This document shows, in pieces, positions 1-6,437 of a stretch of DNA of 21,972 nucleotides. The stretch covers positions 1 to 21,972 of the forward strand of contig UQMQ01000023.1 of assembly GCA_900542245.1 (NCBI GenBank). Reading direction: 5' to 3'. Position numbers and translations under genes: made by a program. How positions within the stretch are numbered: the first letter of the stretch is position 1; every line of letters starts with the position of its first letter. A model generated the notes under the pieces. The model had not been told where the DNA came from and searched no databases. It saw only the letters and a program-made list of their open reading frames with translations. The DNA is from an uncultured Eubacteriales bacterium (GTDB lineage: Bacteria > Bacillota > Clostridia > Peptostreptococcales > Anaerovoracaceae).

Positions 1-36
1 GTTGTGACGGAGGAAGTTGATAGTATCCTTGTCTGA
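1..36 (+). CDS. possible 3' end of an upstream gene (partial)
   Basis: Reading frame 1 is open from the window edge to a TGA at 34-36 and would give the last 11 residues of a protein ending in EEVDSILV. The frame contains the GGAGG that would serve the next ORF, the usual look of a tightly packed operon. It is far too short to assign a family, and the call rests only on the open frame and on its overlap with the ORF starting at 17. Confidence 0.25.
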   Translation, partial: VVTEEVDSILV

Positions 37-250
37 TGCGATGAAACCGCGTATCATTGATGACGCCGGAGAGGCGGTCGGGAGCATTACGGATGCAATC
101 AGGGGGAACCAGAGTATCGTTGCAGCAGCAAGCAGTCTGGTGAACACGTTTTCCTCCGTCATAGGACTGGTAAGGGGAAAATCAGAAAACGAAGACAGCA
201 AAAAAGATTTGTCCAAAAAGAAATCTTCCGCAAGGAAAGAAAATGATTAA
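17..250 (+). CDS. small hypothetical protein, 77 aa
   Basis: I do not recognise this protein. It is a short acidic-then-basic polypeptide: residues 1-55 look helical with alternating small and hydrophobic residues (SITDAIRGN, SSLVNTFSSVIGLV), and the last 25 residues are a charged Lys/Ser/Glu tail. No signal peptide, zinc motif or clear membrane span is visible. The frame opens with TTG at 17, only 3 nt after GGAGG (9-13), which is close for a ribosome binding site; TTG at 29 and ATG at 41 are alternatives without better sites. The stop at 248-250 lies 22 nt before the AbrB-like gene, so co-transcription with it and murA is likely. Coding status is moderate because the only support is the open frame and its spacing. 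Confidence 0.45.
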   Translation: MIVSLSDAMKPRIIDDAGEAVGSITDAIRGNQSIVAAASSLVNTFSSVIGLVRGKSENEDSKKDLSKKKSSARKEND

Positions 251-272
251 TATATTTATGGGAGGTACAAAC

Positions 273-515
273 ATGAAAGCAACAGGTATTGTAAGACCGG
301 TAGATCCGTTGGGAAGAGTAGTGATTCCTGTGGAGCTCAGAAGAACGTTAGGAATCAAGACAGATGATTCTCTGGAGGTATTTGTAGACGGAGATTACAT
401 CATGCTCAAAAAGTACGAGCCGGCTTGTATTTTCTGCGGAAACGCGAAGGACGTTGTATCCGTACACGGAAAGAATGTCTGCAAAGATTGCTTAGCGGAA
501 ATGAAAAAATTATAG
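273..515 (+). CDS. AbrB/SpoVT-family transition-state regulator with C-terminal zinc ribbon
   Basis: An 80-residue DNA-binding protein. Residues 1-48 form the swapped-hairpin AbrB domain, with the typical segment GIVRPVDPLGRVVIPVELRR, and the family acts as a dimer or tetramer on AT-rich promoter regions. Residues 52-73 hold four cysteines, CxxC (C52, C55) and CxxC (C70, C73), which should bind one zinc ion; this add-on is common in clostridial AbrB-like proteins. The frame is open from an ATG at 243, but I place the start at ATG 273 because GGGAGG (260-265) sits 7 nt before it and the family sequence begins there. It lies between a small ORF and murA, 18 nt from the latter. The targets cannot be read from this window. 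Confidence 0.92.
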   Translation: MKATGIVRPVDPLGRVVIPVELRRTLGIKTDDSLEVFVDGDYIMLKKYEPACIFCGNAKDVVSVHGKNVCKDCLAEMKKL

Positions 516-533
516 TCGCGGAGGCTTGACACA

Positions 534-1799
534 TTGGCTAAATATATGGTACAGCAGAGCGGCCCGCTCAAAGGCGAGGTCGTGATCAGCGGTGCGAAAA
601 ATGCGGTGCTGCCGCTCATGGCGGCAGCACTTTTAGCAGAAGAAACCTGTGTCATCCGCGATGTTCCCAAACTGCGGGATGTCAGCTTTATGAAAGAGAT
701 CCTGACTTCTTTGGGAGCCGAAATCGAAGAATTGGAAGAAAATGTCCTTGCTGTTACCACGAAGGACATTCTTTCTACGGAGGCACAGTTTGAACTGGTC
801 AATAAGATGCGTGCATCCATTCTGGTCATGGGACCGCTGCTCGCTCGCAAGGGCAGAGCCAGAATCCCGCATCCGGGTGGATGCGCGATCGGCTCCAGAC
901 CGATCGATCTGCATCTCAAGGGTCTCGAGGCGCTCGGCGCGGTCATCACCAGCACAGACACCTATGTGGAGGCAGTCGCCGGTGCACAGGGACTGATCGG
1001 TGACACGATCTATCTGGACTTTCCGAGTGTCGGCGCGACGGAGAACATCATGATGGCAGCCGTACTTGCGGAGGGGACAACCTATATCGAGAATGCGGCG
1101 GAGGAGCCGGAGATCGTTGATTTAGCGAACTTCTTGAATAAGATGGGCGCGAAGATCAAGGGTGCAGGCACAGACACGATTAAGATCGAAGGTGTCACGA
1201 AGCTTGGCGGCGCGAAGCATACGGTGATCCCGGACCGCATTGAGACGGGGACTTTCATGCTGGCGGCGGCGATCACACGCGGCGTGGTGCACATTCAGAA
1301 TGTGGTACCGGATCATGTGAAACCGATCATCGCTAAAATGCGCGAATGCGGTGTGCGGATCGAAGTCGGCGATGAGGAGCTCATCGTTCGCGGCGATCTG
1401 GGTCCGCAGAGTGCAACTGATATTAAGACCTTGCCGTATCCGGGTTTCCCGACAGACATTCAGTCGCCGTTTATGACGTTCCTGACGACGGTAGACGGTT
1501 CCAGTACGGTCATCGAGACGGTGTTTGAAAACCGTTTCATGCATGTGGCGCAGCTCAATAAGATGGGCGCGAACATTGAAACTGCCGGAAACAAGGCAGT
1601 GGTCAGAGGCAATGCGAAGCTGCGCGGCTGTCAGGTCATTGCGACCGACTTGCGTGCCGGTGCGGCGATGGTGCTGGCCGGGCTTGTTGCAGAGGGAACG
1701 ACGGAGATCTCAGAAATCTATCATATCGAACGCGGTTATGAGAAGTTCATCGAGAAATTCGCGGGTCTTGGCGCAACGATCACCCGTATTGACGATTGA
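534..1799 (+). CDS. murA: UDP-N-acetylglucosamine 1-carboxyvinyltransferase
   Basis: MurA transfers enolpyruvate from PEP to UDP-GlcNAc, the first committed step of peptidoglycan synthesis, in the cytoplasm. The 421-residue length is normal. Visible signatures are the PEP/UDP-GlcNAc-binding GAKNAVLPLM near residues 20-29 (Lys22, Asn23), the KMRAS segment at 91-95, and the catalytic loop PHPGGCAIGSRPIDL with Cys117, the residue alkylated by fosfomycin in typical MurA. The C-terminal TDLRAGAAMVLAGL segment is also intact. I chose TTG 534 because CGGAGG (519-524) lies 9 nt upstream; the next candidate, ATG 546, would be 21 nt away. It follows the AbrB-like gene by 18 nt and is closed by a strong hairpin. 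Many Bacillota carry two murA genes, and which one this is cannot be told here. Confidence 0.97.
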   Translation: MAKYMVQQSGPLKGEVVISGAKNAVLPLMAAALLAEETCVIRDVPKLRDVSFMKEILTSLGAEIEELEENVLAVTTKDILSTEAQFELVNKMRASILVMGPLLARKGRARIPHPGGCAIGSRPIDLHLKGLEALGAVITSTDTYVEAVAGAQGLIGDTIYLDFPSVGATENIMMAAVLAEGTTYIENAAEEPEIVDLANFLNKMGAKIKGAGTDTIKIEGVTKLGGAKHTVIPDRIETGTFMLAAAITRGVVHIQNVVPDHVKPIIAKMRECGVRIEVGDEELIVRGDLGPQSATDIKTLPYPGFPTDIQSPFMTFLTTVDGSSTVIETVFENRFMHVAQLNKMGANIETAGNKAVVRGNAKLRGCQVIATDLRAGAAMVLAGLVAEGTTEISEIYHIERGYEKFIEKFAGLGATITRIDD

Positions 1800-1831
1800 T
1801 GGCAGTATACAACGATTGTTTACAGGTATGA

Positions 1832-1872
1832 AAAACGACCGGGCGTCTATTTTCGGACGCATCGGTCGTTTT
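1832..1872. terminator. bidirectional rho-independent terminator between convergent genes
   Basis: AAAACGACC (1832-1840) pairs with GGTCGTTTT (1864-1872), and GCGTC (1843-1847) pairs with GACGC (1856-1860) around an 8-nt loop. Runs of T follow on the plus strand (1870-1880) and also on the minus strand through the A run at 1831-1835. It can end murA from the left and the sigma/anti-sigma operon from the right. Confidence 0.88.
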
Positions 1873-1958
1873 GTGTTTTTTGTGTTTTTCGTATTTGCCG
1901 TATTTTGCGTATTTGCAATTGATGGACAATTGTTGATTTTCTTGTGTGCAATTCCTGC

Positions 1959-3395
1959 TTACTGCCCGGTCACAGCGTTGATGAACGCGGAAGCATTGTC
2001 TGTTCCAATATGGAAAGTGAAGGATTTGCCGGAGGCCATCTTTACGTACAGGTAACCGTTGTCGCTGACGCCGAAATTGATGACGGAGTCGGTCGGATTG
2101 CTGGTCGACTTGAACGTAACGTGCACATTGCCGCTCTCATAGGAGGCGTATTTGGCAAGTGCCGCACCTTCGTTTGCAAAGGCATAACTTGAGATCAAGT
2201 TCTGAATATTGCTGACGTTAAACCTGTGATAAGAGGAATAACCGATCTGCGCACCTTTACAGAATACAGCCTTGGCATAGGAAGCGGAAGTGTTGAGTCC
2301 CGCGTCGGACAGGAATTGTCCGAGCGTTTCCGGCACATAGTCATCGCTTGTGTAGAGCAGCGTCTGACTGAATCCGTCCACATCGACTGCGACAAGAAGA
2401 TCTGTGGAAACATTCTTGACCTTTCTGACCTTTGCACTTAAGGTTGCCTGCTTCGTCGTTGAGGTTTCCGGGATTTCCAAAGAAATCGCTTTGATCTCGG
2501 AGGCAGTAGAGGCTGTCGTTGTTGCCTTTTCTACTACATAATTGCTGCCGGAAATGGTCAGATTTGAAACAGAACCTTCGGCGAGAATCTCACGATTAAA
2601 CGCAATATCACCGGTTCCCGGAGAACCGGGCGTCACCTTGCTGTCGCCGACAACGTAGTTGCCGTTGCCGTCATCCGGCGCCGGTGGTGTGACGGTACCG
2701 GAATTGCTGTTATCCCTGTTATCACCCGAAGTGCCGCTGTAATCTGTGCGGTTATCCGCATTGTCGATCGGCGGAACCGTCGTGCTGGAATTATCAGAGT
2801 CCTTGGAGCTGCCGTTGTTTGCGCTCGAATCCTTGCCCGTCTGTTCCTGCTTGGACGGATCGGAAACAGGCGTATCCTTCTGCTTTGCATTATCTTTCTT
2901 GCCGAAGAGATTCTGCAGGAAACCGCCTTTGTTTTCGTCTGTTTCTGCAGTCCCATCCTCTGCACCTGCAGGCGTCTGCCTGTCGTTTGGCTTCGTCGGG
3001 TCTGTGACGACCGATGCATCCGCATCCAGGTCGACCGGTGAGGTCACAACGGTCTGGTCATTGATGGCAGAGTGGATAAAATCCCCCGCCTTGCCACCCT
3101 CGACATCACCGAAAAGCGTAATGGTCAAGAGCAAAACGACAACGCCGGCAACTGCTGCCGTACTGTAATACCATATGGATTTAGTTGTATGCTTCTTAGC
3201 TTTTGCTGCGGGTCTTTGGGAAGCGGTCAGATCTTCGCATGCTCTGCGGAGCTTCGCGTCATCAAAAGACACCACATGTTCTGATGTTTCCGGGGAAGCG
3301 TCCAGAGCTGCAATTTTCGCCAAAAGATCAGAGACTACGTCATCGGACGGAACCATCTGACCTTTCATGCTGCGAATCATATCGTCAGTCATCAT
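1959..3395 (-). CDS. putative single-pass membrane anti-sigma factor with novel extracellular domain
   Basis: A 478-residue protein read just after the ECF sigma factor: its ATG at 3395 overlaps the sigma stop, with GGGAGG on the minus strand at 3403-3408. Residues 1-73 are cytoplasmic and charged, about 75-96 form one membrane span (WYYSTAAVAGVVVLLLTITLF), about 110-265 are a Ser/Asn/Asp/Thr-rich linker, and about 270-478 are a folded domain whose family I do not recognise. The gene order, overlap and topology are those of a sigma-factor regulator, so the cytoplasmic part probably binds the sigma factor and the outer domain probably senses the envelope. The HxxxCxxC zinc motif of ZAS-type anti-sigma factors is absent. 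The sensed signal is unknown, and the anti-sigma role is inferred from context. Confidence 0.72.
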   Translation of the reverse strand: MMTDDMIRSMKGQMVPSDDVVSDLLAKIAALDASPETSEHVVSFDDAKLRRACEDLTASQRPAAKAKKHTTKSIWYYSTAAVAGVVVLLLTITLFGDVEGGKAGDFIHSAINDQTVVTSPVDLDADASVVTDPTKPNDRQTPAGAEDGTAETDENKGGFLQNLFGKKDNAKQKDTPVSDPSKQEQTGKDSSANNGSSKDSDNSSTTVPPIDNADNRTDYSGTSGDNRDNSNSGTVTPPAPDDGNGNYVVGDSKVTPGSPGTGDIAFNREILAEGSVSNLTISGSNYVVEKATTTASTASEIKAISLEIPETSTTKQATLSAKVRKVKNVSTDLLVAVDVDGFSQTLLYTSDDYVPETLGQFLSDAGLNTSASYAKAVFCKGAQIGYSSYHRFNVSNIQNLISSYAFANEGAALAKYASYESGNVHVTFKSTSNPTDSVINFGVSDNGYLYVKMASGKSFTFHIGTDNASAFINAVTGQ

Positions 3396-3886
3396 GCGTC
3401 TACCTCCCGTATCTTTGCTTTCATCATTTCGCGGCCGCGGTTGAGCTGGACCTTGATCGTACCCGGCTTGATCTGCAGGGTGCGGCTGATCATATCAATC
3501 GACATATCCTCGAAATAGAAAAGCTGAAGAACGATTCTATACTTTTCCGGAAGCTCACGCAGTGCTAAGTGAACTGCATTTTCTTCCTTGGATTGAAATT
3601 GAAAGGAACCTTCCTCCATCTCGTCCATCGGCACGGTACGCTTGCGGTACGTGCTGTCGACCACGCGGAGCGAGCAGTTGATCGTCGTTCGGATCAGCCA
3701 TGCCTTGCGGTGCTCCTCGTCGTTGAATTGCGGCTTGACTCTGAAATAAATCAGGAAAACCTCCTGAAAGATGTCGTCCGCATCGCTGCGATTGTTGGTA
3801 TAGGACAGTGCCACACCGTAGATCGTGCTTTTGTAACGCTGGATTATGGTTTCAATACTTTCATCTTGTACGAAAGTATCCTTCAT
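3392..3886 (-). CDS. ECF-type RNA polymerase sigma factor
   Basis: A 164-residue extracytoplasmic-function sigma factor. Region 2 (about residues 12-80) includes the core-binding and -10-melting segment NNRSDADDIFQEVFLIYF. Region 4 (about 108-160) holds LRELPEKYRIVLQLFYFE followed by a helix-turn-helix, DMSIDMISRTLQIKPGTIK, that reads the -35 element. There is no region 1 or 3, as expected for the class. ATG 3886 is supported by AAGGAGGAG on the minus strand at 3892-3900. It leads a two-gene operon with a membrane anti-sigma candidate, sharing 4 nt with it, so release of this sigma factor from its partner is the likely control step. A sigma-A promoter lies about 110 nt upstream, and a possible ECF-type element lies close to the start. 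Confidence 0.93.
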   Translation of the reverse strand: MKDTFVQDESIETIIQRYKSTIYGVALSYTNNRSDADDIFQEVFLIYFRVKPQFNDEEHRKAWLIRTTINCSLRVVDSTYRKRTVPMDEMEEGSFQFQSKEENAVHLALRELPEKYRIVLQLFYFEDMSIDMISRTLQIKPGTIKVQLNRGREMMKAKIREVDA

Positions 3887-3909
3887 CCTTTCTCCTCCTT
3901 ACACAAATA

Positions 3910-3937
3910 ACTCAAATTTACCCCCTGAAAGGTTACA
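3910..3937 (-). promoter_or_regulatory. possible ECF-type autoregulatory promoter of the sigma operon
   Basis: On the minus strand TGTAAC (3932-3937) followed by CTTT resembles the AAC-containing -35 element used by several ECF sigma factors. A 16-nt spacer leads to TTGAGT (3910-3915), which does not match the usual CGTA or CGAC -10. Autoregulation is common for such operons, but this site is a guess from half a motif. Confidence 0.25.
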
Positions 3938-4000
3938 CAAAAATTAAAATATTTTAAGGAAATTTAACCTTTGTAAGAACCTTTCGCCTTTAACCTATAC

Positions 4001-4029
4001 AGTATAGCAAAAAATCGCAGAAAATGCAA
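4001..4029 (-). promoter_or_regulatory. sigma-A promoter of the sigma/anti-sigma operon, with palindrome on the -10
   Basis: On the minus strand TTGCAT (4024-4029) and TATACT (4001-4006) are separated by exactly 17 nt, a near-consensus vegetative promoter. Transcription should begin near 3994, giving a leader of about 108 nt before the sigma start. A perfect 6-1-6 palindrome, CTATAC-A-GTATAG (3995-4007), covers the -10 and the predicted start and could be an operator. The leader carries repeated AAAGGTT motifs. Confidence 0.75.
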
Positions 4030-4115
4030 GAGCGGCGCAGAAGAATGCAGAATAAAGAGGGCTTCACGTTTTTGTGGACGAGGCAAGAAAATGGGTGTAT
4101 AATGATCTTGGCACT

Positions 4116-4202
4116 GCGATTGCCGAACGTAAGTGACGGCAGAGCAGATGCAAGTCAGATGCCCGAGCGGAGGCGATTGCCGAGCGTAAGCGACGGCAGA
4201 GC
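4116..4202 (+). repeat. 30-bp direct repeat pair within the intergenic mosaic
   Basis: Positions 4116-4145 and 4173-4202 are 30-bp direct repeats that differ at two bases; the core is GCGATTGCCGA followed by CGTAAG and GACGGCAGAGC. They lie at the left side of the repeat mosaic between the sigma operon and nadE, and they partly overlap block B. No gene signal is seen. Confidence 0.8.
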
Positions 4203-4219
4203 CGCGCAGCGTCCGGGCG
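4135..4219 (+). repeat. intergenic repeat block B, copy 1
   Basis: This block (GACGGCAGAGC, GATGCAAG, CAGATGCCCGAGCG, then a GC-rich tail ending in CCGGG) is recognisably the same as 15210-15299 upstream of comF, with scattered substitutions. Both copies lie in intergenic DNA beside a copy of block A, though in a different order. Confidence 0.7.
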
Positions 4220-4299
4220 AATGGTTTTGTCCCATGAACACGAGCCAAAGGCGAAGTGTGAATGGCTAGACAAACCTTATGCTAAAGTTCACCAGCTTT
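4220..4299 (+). repeat. 80-bp intergenic repeat T, copy 1
   Basis: An 80-bp segment running from AATGGTTTTGTCCCATGAAC to CACCAGCTTT. It recurs at 4424-4503 with only two differences, and its first 18 bases recur once more at 4527-4544. The high identity argues for recent duplication or gene conversion rather than chance. Confidence 0.92.
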
Positions 4300-4302
4300 G
4301 AA

Positions 4303-4399
4303 GCCCTAGCCCGCTGATTAGCGAGCCGTAAGGCGAAGATAGAAGCGAGGCAGGTCTCACGCCAAGAAGTGCAGCGCTTCAGCGCGTGGCACTTTAAGG
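4303..4399 (+). repeat. 97-bp intergenic repeat block A, copy 1
   Basis: A 97-bp block starting GCCCTAGCCCGCTGATT and ending GGCACTTTAAGG. It matches 15102-15198 at all but two positions, although the copies are almost 11 kb apart. Its right part can form a hairpin: AAGTGC pairs with GCACTT, and CGCT with AGCG inside. It sits between the two T repeats. Confidence 0.93.
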
Positions 4400-4423
4400 A
4401 AGCTGGCAATGAACTTGTCGTAT

Positions 4424-4503
4424 AATGGTCTTGTCCCATGAACACGAGCCAAGGGCGAAGTGTGAATGGCTAGACAAACCTTATGCTAAAGTTCACCAGC
4501 TTT
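4424..4503 (+). repeat. 80-bp intergenic repeat T, copy 2
   Basis: Near-identical to 4220-4299 (two substitutions). It is immediately preceded by GTCGTAT, so that TATAAT (4421-4426) spans its left border. The same TATAAT recurs at 4524-4529 before the partial third copy. No good -35 element stands 16-18 nt upstream, so I do not call these promoters. Confidence 0.92.
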
Positions 4504-4526
4504 AGCTGGCGATGAACTTGTCGTAT

Positions 4527-4544
4527 AATGGTTTTGTCCCATGA
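4527..4544 (+). repeat. repeat T, partial third copy
   Basis: AATGGTTTTGTCCCATGA repeats the first 18 bases of copy 1. The final ATG of this fragment opens the nadE reading frame at 4541, so an automatic gene caller could start nadE inside the repeat; the better start is 4598. Confidence 0.8.
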
Positions 4545-4597
4545 GCGAAACATTGCGCTGCTTTTGCGGCGAGGAGATACAAAAAGGAGAGGCTGAC

Positions 4598-5344
4598 ATG
4601 AGTTTTGATGTAAAGAAAGTGAAAGATGAAATTGTCGCATGGATCCGTGACTGGTTTGAGGTAAACGACCAGGGCTGCAACGCAGTCGTTGCGATCTCCG
4701 GCGGCAAGGACAGCTCGGTCGTCGCCGCGCTCTGCGTGGAGGCACTCGGCAGGGAACGCGTGATCGGTGTACTGCTGCCGAAAGGAGGACAGTTCGATAT
4801 TGATGTCTCTTATGCACTGGTGGAGCATCTCGGTATCCAAAGCTATACGATCAACATCAAGAATTGCTACGATGGTCTGGTGAACGAACTGCACGCCCAG
4901 CTCGGCGAACAAAATGTTCTGCCGCAGACCATCACGAATCTTCCGGCACGTCTGCGGATGGCGGCGACCTATGCGGTCGCGCAGTCCAACAACGGTCGTG
5001 TGGCGAATACCTGCAATTTGTCGGAGGACTGGGTCGGCTACGCGACCAGATACGGCGACGGCGCGGGGGATTTCAGCCCGCTTTCACACCTGACTGTGCA
5101 GGAAGTCAAGGCGATCGGCAGAGAGCTCGGTTTGCCGTCGATGTTCGTGGACAAGGTGCCGATCGACGGTCTGCAGCCAAAGACGGACGAGGAGAATCTC
5201 GGCTTCACCTACGCGGTGCTCGACCGGTATATCCGCACCGGTGAGATCGACGACGCAGAGATCAAGGCGAAGATCGATCGCCTGCATGCGCTGAATCAGT
5301 TTAAACTCAAATATATGGATTGTTTTCCGTACGATCCGCAGTAG
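4598..5344 (+). CDS. nadE: ammonia-dependent NAD+ synthetase
   Basis: NadE adenylates nicotinate adenine dinucleotide and amidates it to NAD+, the last step of NAD synthesis. At 248 residues this is the short, NH3-dependent form with no glutaminase domain. The N-type PPi-binding loop SGGKDSS is at 34-40, the substrate segment NLSEDWVGYATRYGDGAGDF at 140-159, and DGLQPKTDEENLG at 190-202. I place the start at ATG 4598 because AAAGGAGAGG (4583-4592) lies 5 nt before it; the in-frame ATG at 4541 comes from a repeat fragment and would add 19 residues unlike the family. It stands alone, with repeats upstream and an apparently gene-free GC-rich stretch downstream. No glutaminase partner gene is visible nearby. 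Confidence 0.96.
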   Translation: MSFDVKKVKDEIVAWIRDWFEVNDQGCNAVVAISGGKDSSVVAALCVEALGRERVIGVLLPKGGQFDIDVSYALVEHLGIQSYTINIKNCYDGLVNELHAQLGEQNVLPQTITNLPARLRMAATYAVAQSNNGRVANTCNLSEDWVGYATRYGDGAGDFSPLSHLTVQEVKAIGRELGLPSMFVDKVPIDGLQPKTDEENLGFTYAVLDRYIRTGEIDDAEIKAKIDRLHALNQFKLKYMDCFPYDPQ

Positions 5345-5696
5345 CAGGATCAGGAAAGTAAGGGCGGCCCGGCAGGTTAGGCAAGGGGTCGCCTGTTTTT
5401 GCGTGCGGGGCACAGCTGCTGCGGCAGGATTTGCTTCCCCGCACACGTTGCACGCCACACTGCCTTGGTTGCGTGTGCGACACAAGTGCTGTGGCAGGAC
5501 GCACTGCGCAAGAGGCTGTGAGCGAGTTTGCGGTTCCGTGCGCCGCGCGCCGCAGGCGTCTTGCACGTCAGCCGCTTACGGCGGGACATAACCTACGGCA
5601 ACGCGCAATTCGTCAGAATTTGTTAAGAATTGCGTGCGTGTCTTTGTAAGAAATAGACTTTATGATAGGGGTATCAGCCGGAAAGGAACAGAGAAC
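5345..5696. other. 352-bp GC-rich intergenic region
   Basis: No credible gene is seen between nadE and the response regulator. A weak hairpin (AGGC/GCCT near 5377-5394) followed by TGTTTTT may end nadE. Two degenerate direct repeats around GCTGCTGCGGCAGGA (about 5412) and GTGCTGTGGCAGGA (about 5486) are present. The last 100 bases hold the likely control region of the two-component operon. The short ORFs crossing this stretch have no ribosome binding sites and no family resemblance. Confidence 0.6.
5604..5666 (+). promoter_or_regulatory. inverted and direct repeats upstream of the two-component operon
   Basis: CGCAATTC (5604-5611) and GAATTGCG (5627-5634) form a perfect 8-bp inverted repeat. 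Overlapping it are two direct repeats, TTTGTTAAGAA (5619-5629) and TTTGTAAGAA (5643-5652), about two helical turns apart, a spacing typical of OmpR/PhoB-family binding sites. TATGAT (5661-5666) is a plausible -10 with no good -35, as expected of an activated promoter. Autoregulation is an inference. Confidence 0.4.
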
Positions 5697-6437
5697 ATGT
5701 CAGAAACGATGGATACGACCAATATTCTGGTTTGCGACGATGATAAGGAAATCGCGGGAGCCATTGAAATTTATCTGCGCAATGAGGGCTATCATGTCTT
5801 CAAGGCGCACAACGGCGTGGAGGCGCTGCGCATCGCGCGAGAGCAGCCGCTGCAGATGATCATCATGGATATTATGATGCCGCAGATGGACGGCGTACAG
5901 GCAACCATGAAAATCCGCGAAGAAAAAAACATTCCGATCATCATGCTTTCCGCAAAATCCGAGGACTACGATAAGATCACAGGGCTGAACGTCGGGGCAG
6001 ATGATTATGTCACCAAGCCGTTCAATCCGCTGGAGTTGGTCGCGCGGGTCAAGTCGCAGCTGCGGCGTTATGTGCGTCTGGGGAGCATCGACGGCGCAGC
6101 CGGAGAGAAAGCGTCCGGACAGGGAGAAGGGGTATATGTCACAGGGGGGCTGGTTGTCGACGATAATCAGAAGACTGTGAGTATGGACGGACAGCTGATC
6201 GCGGTGACGCCGATCGAATTCGGGATTTTGTGCTATCTGACGCGCTATGCGGGGCGGGTGTTCAGCATCGAACAAATCTACGAAGCGGTGTGGAATGAAC
6301 CGGCATACAGCCCGGAGAATACCGTCGCTGTACATATCCGCCGTATTCGCGAAAAGATCGAGATCGACCCGAAGAATCCACGCTACCTGAAGGTTGTCTG
6401 GGGTATCGGCTATAAAATGGAGAAAATGGGAGTATGA
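5697..6437 (+). CDS. OmpR/PhoB-family response regulator (VanR-like)
   Basis: A 246-residue transcription factor. The receiver domain (about residues 9-122) has the acidic pair at D14-D15-D16, the phosphoacceptor Asp58 in MDIMMPQMDG, Ser85 in MLSAKSE and Lys107 in VTKPFNP. The winged-helix DNA-binding domain fills about 143-246, with the ending NPRYLKVVWGIGYKM typical of the family. I chose ATG 5697 because AAGGAA (5683-5688) is 8 nt upstream and the receiver domain begins there; the frame is open to 5634 without further support. Its stop overlaps the histidine kinase start by ATGA, so the two are translationally coupled partners. It should be phosphorylated by that kinase. The regulon cannot be seen. 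Confidence 0.95.
   Translation: MSETMDTTNILVCDDDKEIAGAIEIYLRNEGYHVFKAHNGVEALRIAREQPLQMIIMDIMMPQMDGVQATMKIREEKNIPIIMLSAKSEDYDKITGLNVGADDYVTKPFNPLELVARVKSQLRRYVRLGSIDGAAGEKASGQGEGVYVTGGLVVDDNQKTVSMDGQLIAVTPIEFGILCYLTRYAGRVFSIEQIYEAVWNEPAYSPENTVAVHIRRIREKIEIDPKNPRYLKVVWGIGYKMEKMGV

Noticed and set aside
395..961. 188-residue minus-strand frame opposite abrB-like and murA
   Set aside because: Shadow of two certain genes; no ribosome binding site or family resemblance.
4098..4529. TATAAT boxes at 4098, 4421 and 4524 as promoters
   Set aside because: None has a credible -35 at 16-18 nt; two are parts of the repeated sequence.
5377..5399. Terminator directly after nadE
   Set aside because: The stem is only four pairs (AGGC/GCCT) despite a T run, so I note it under the intergenic entry and do not call it.
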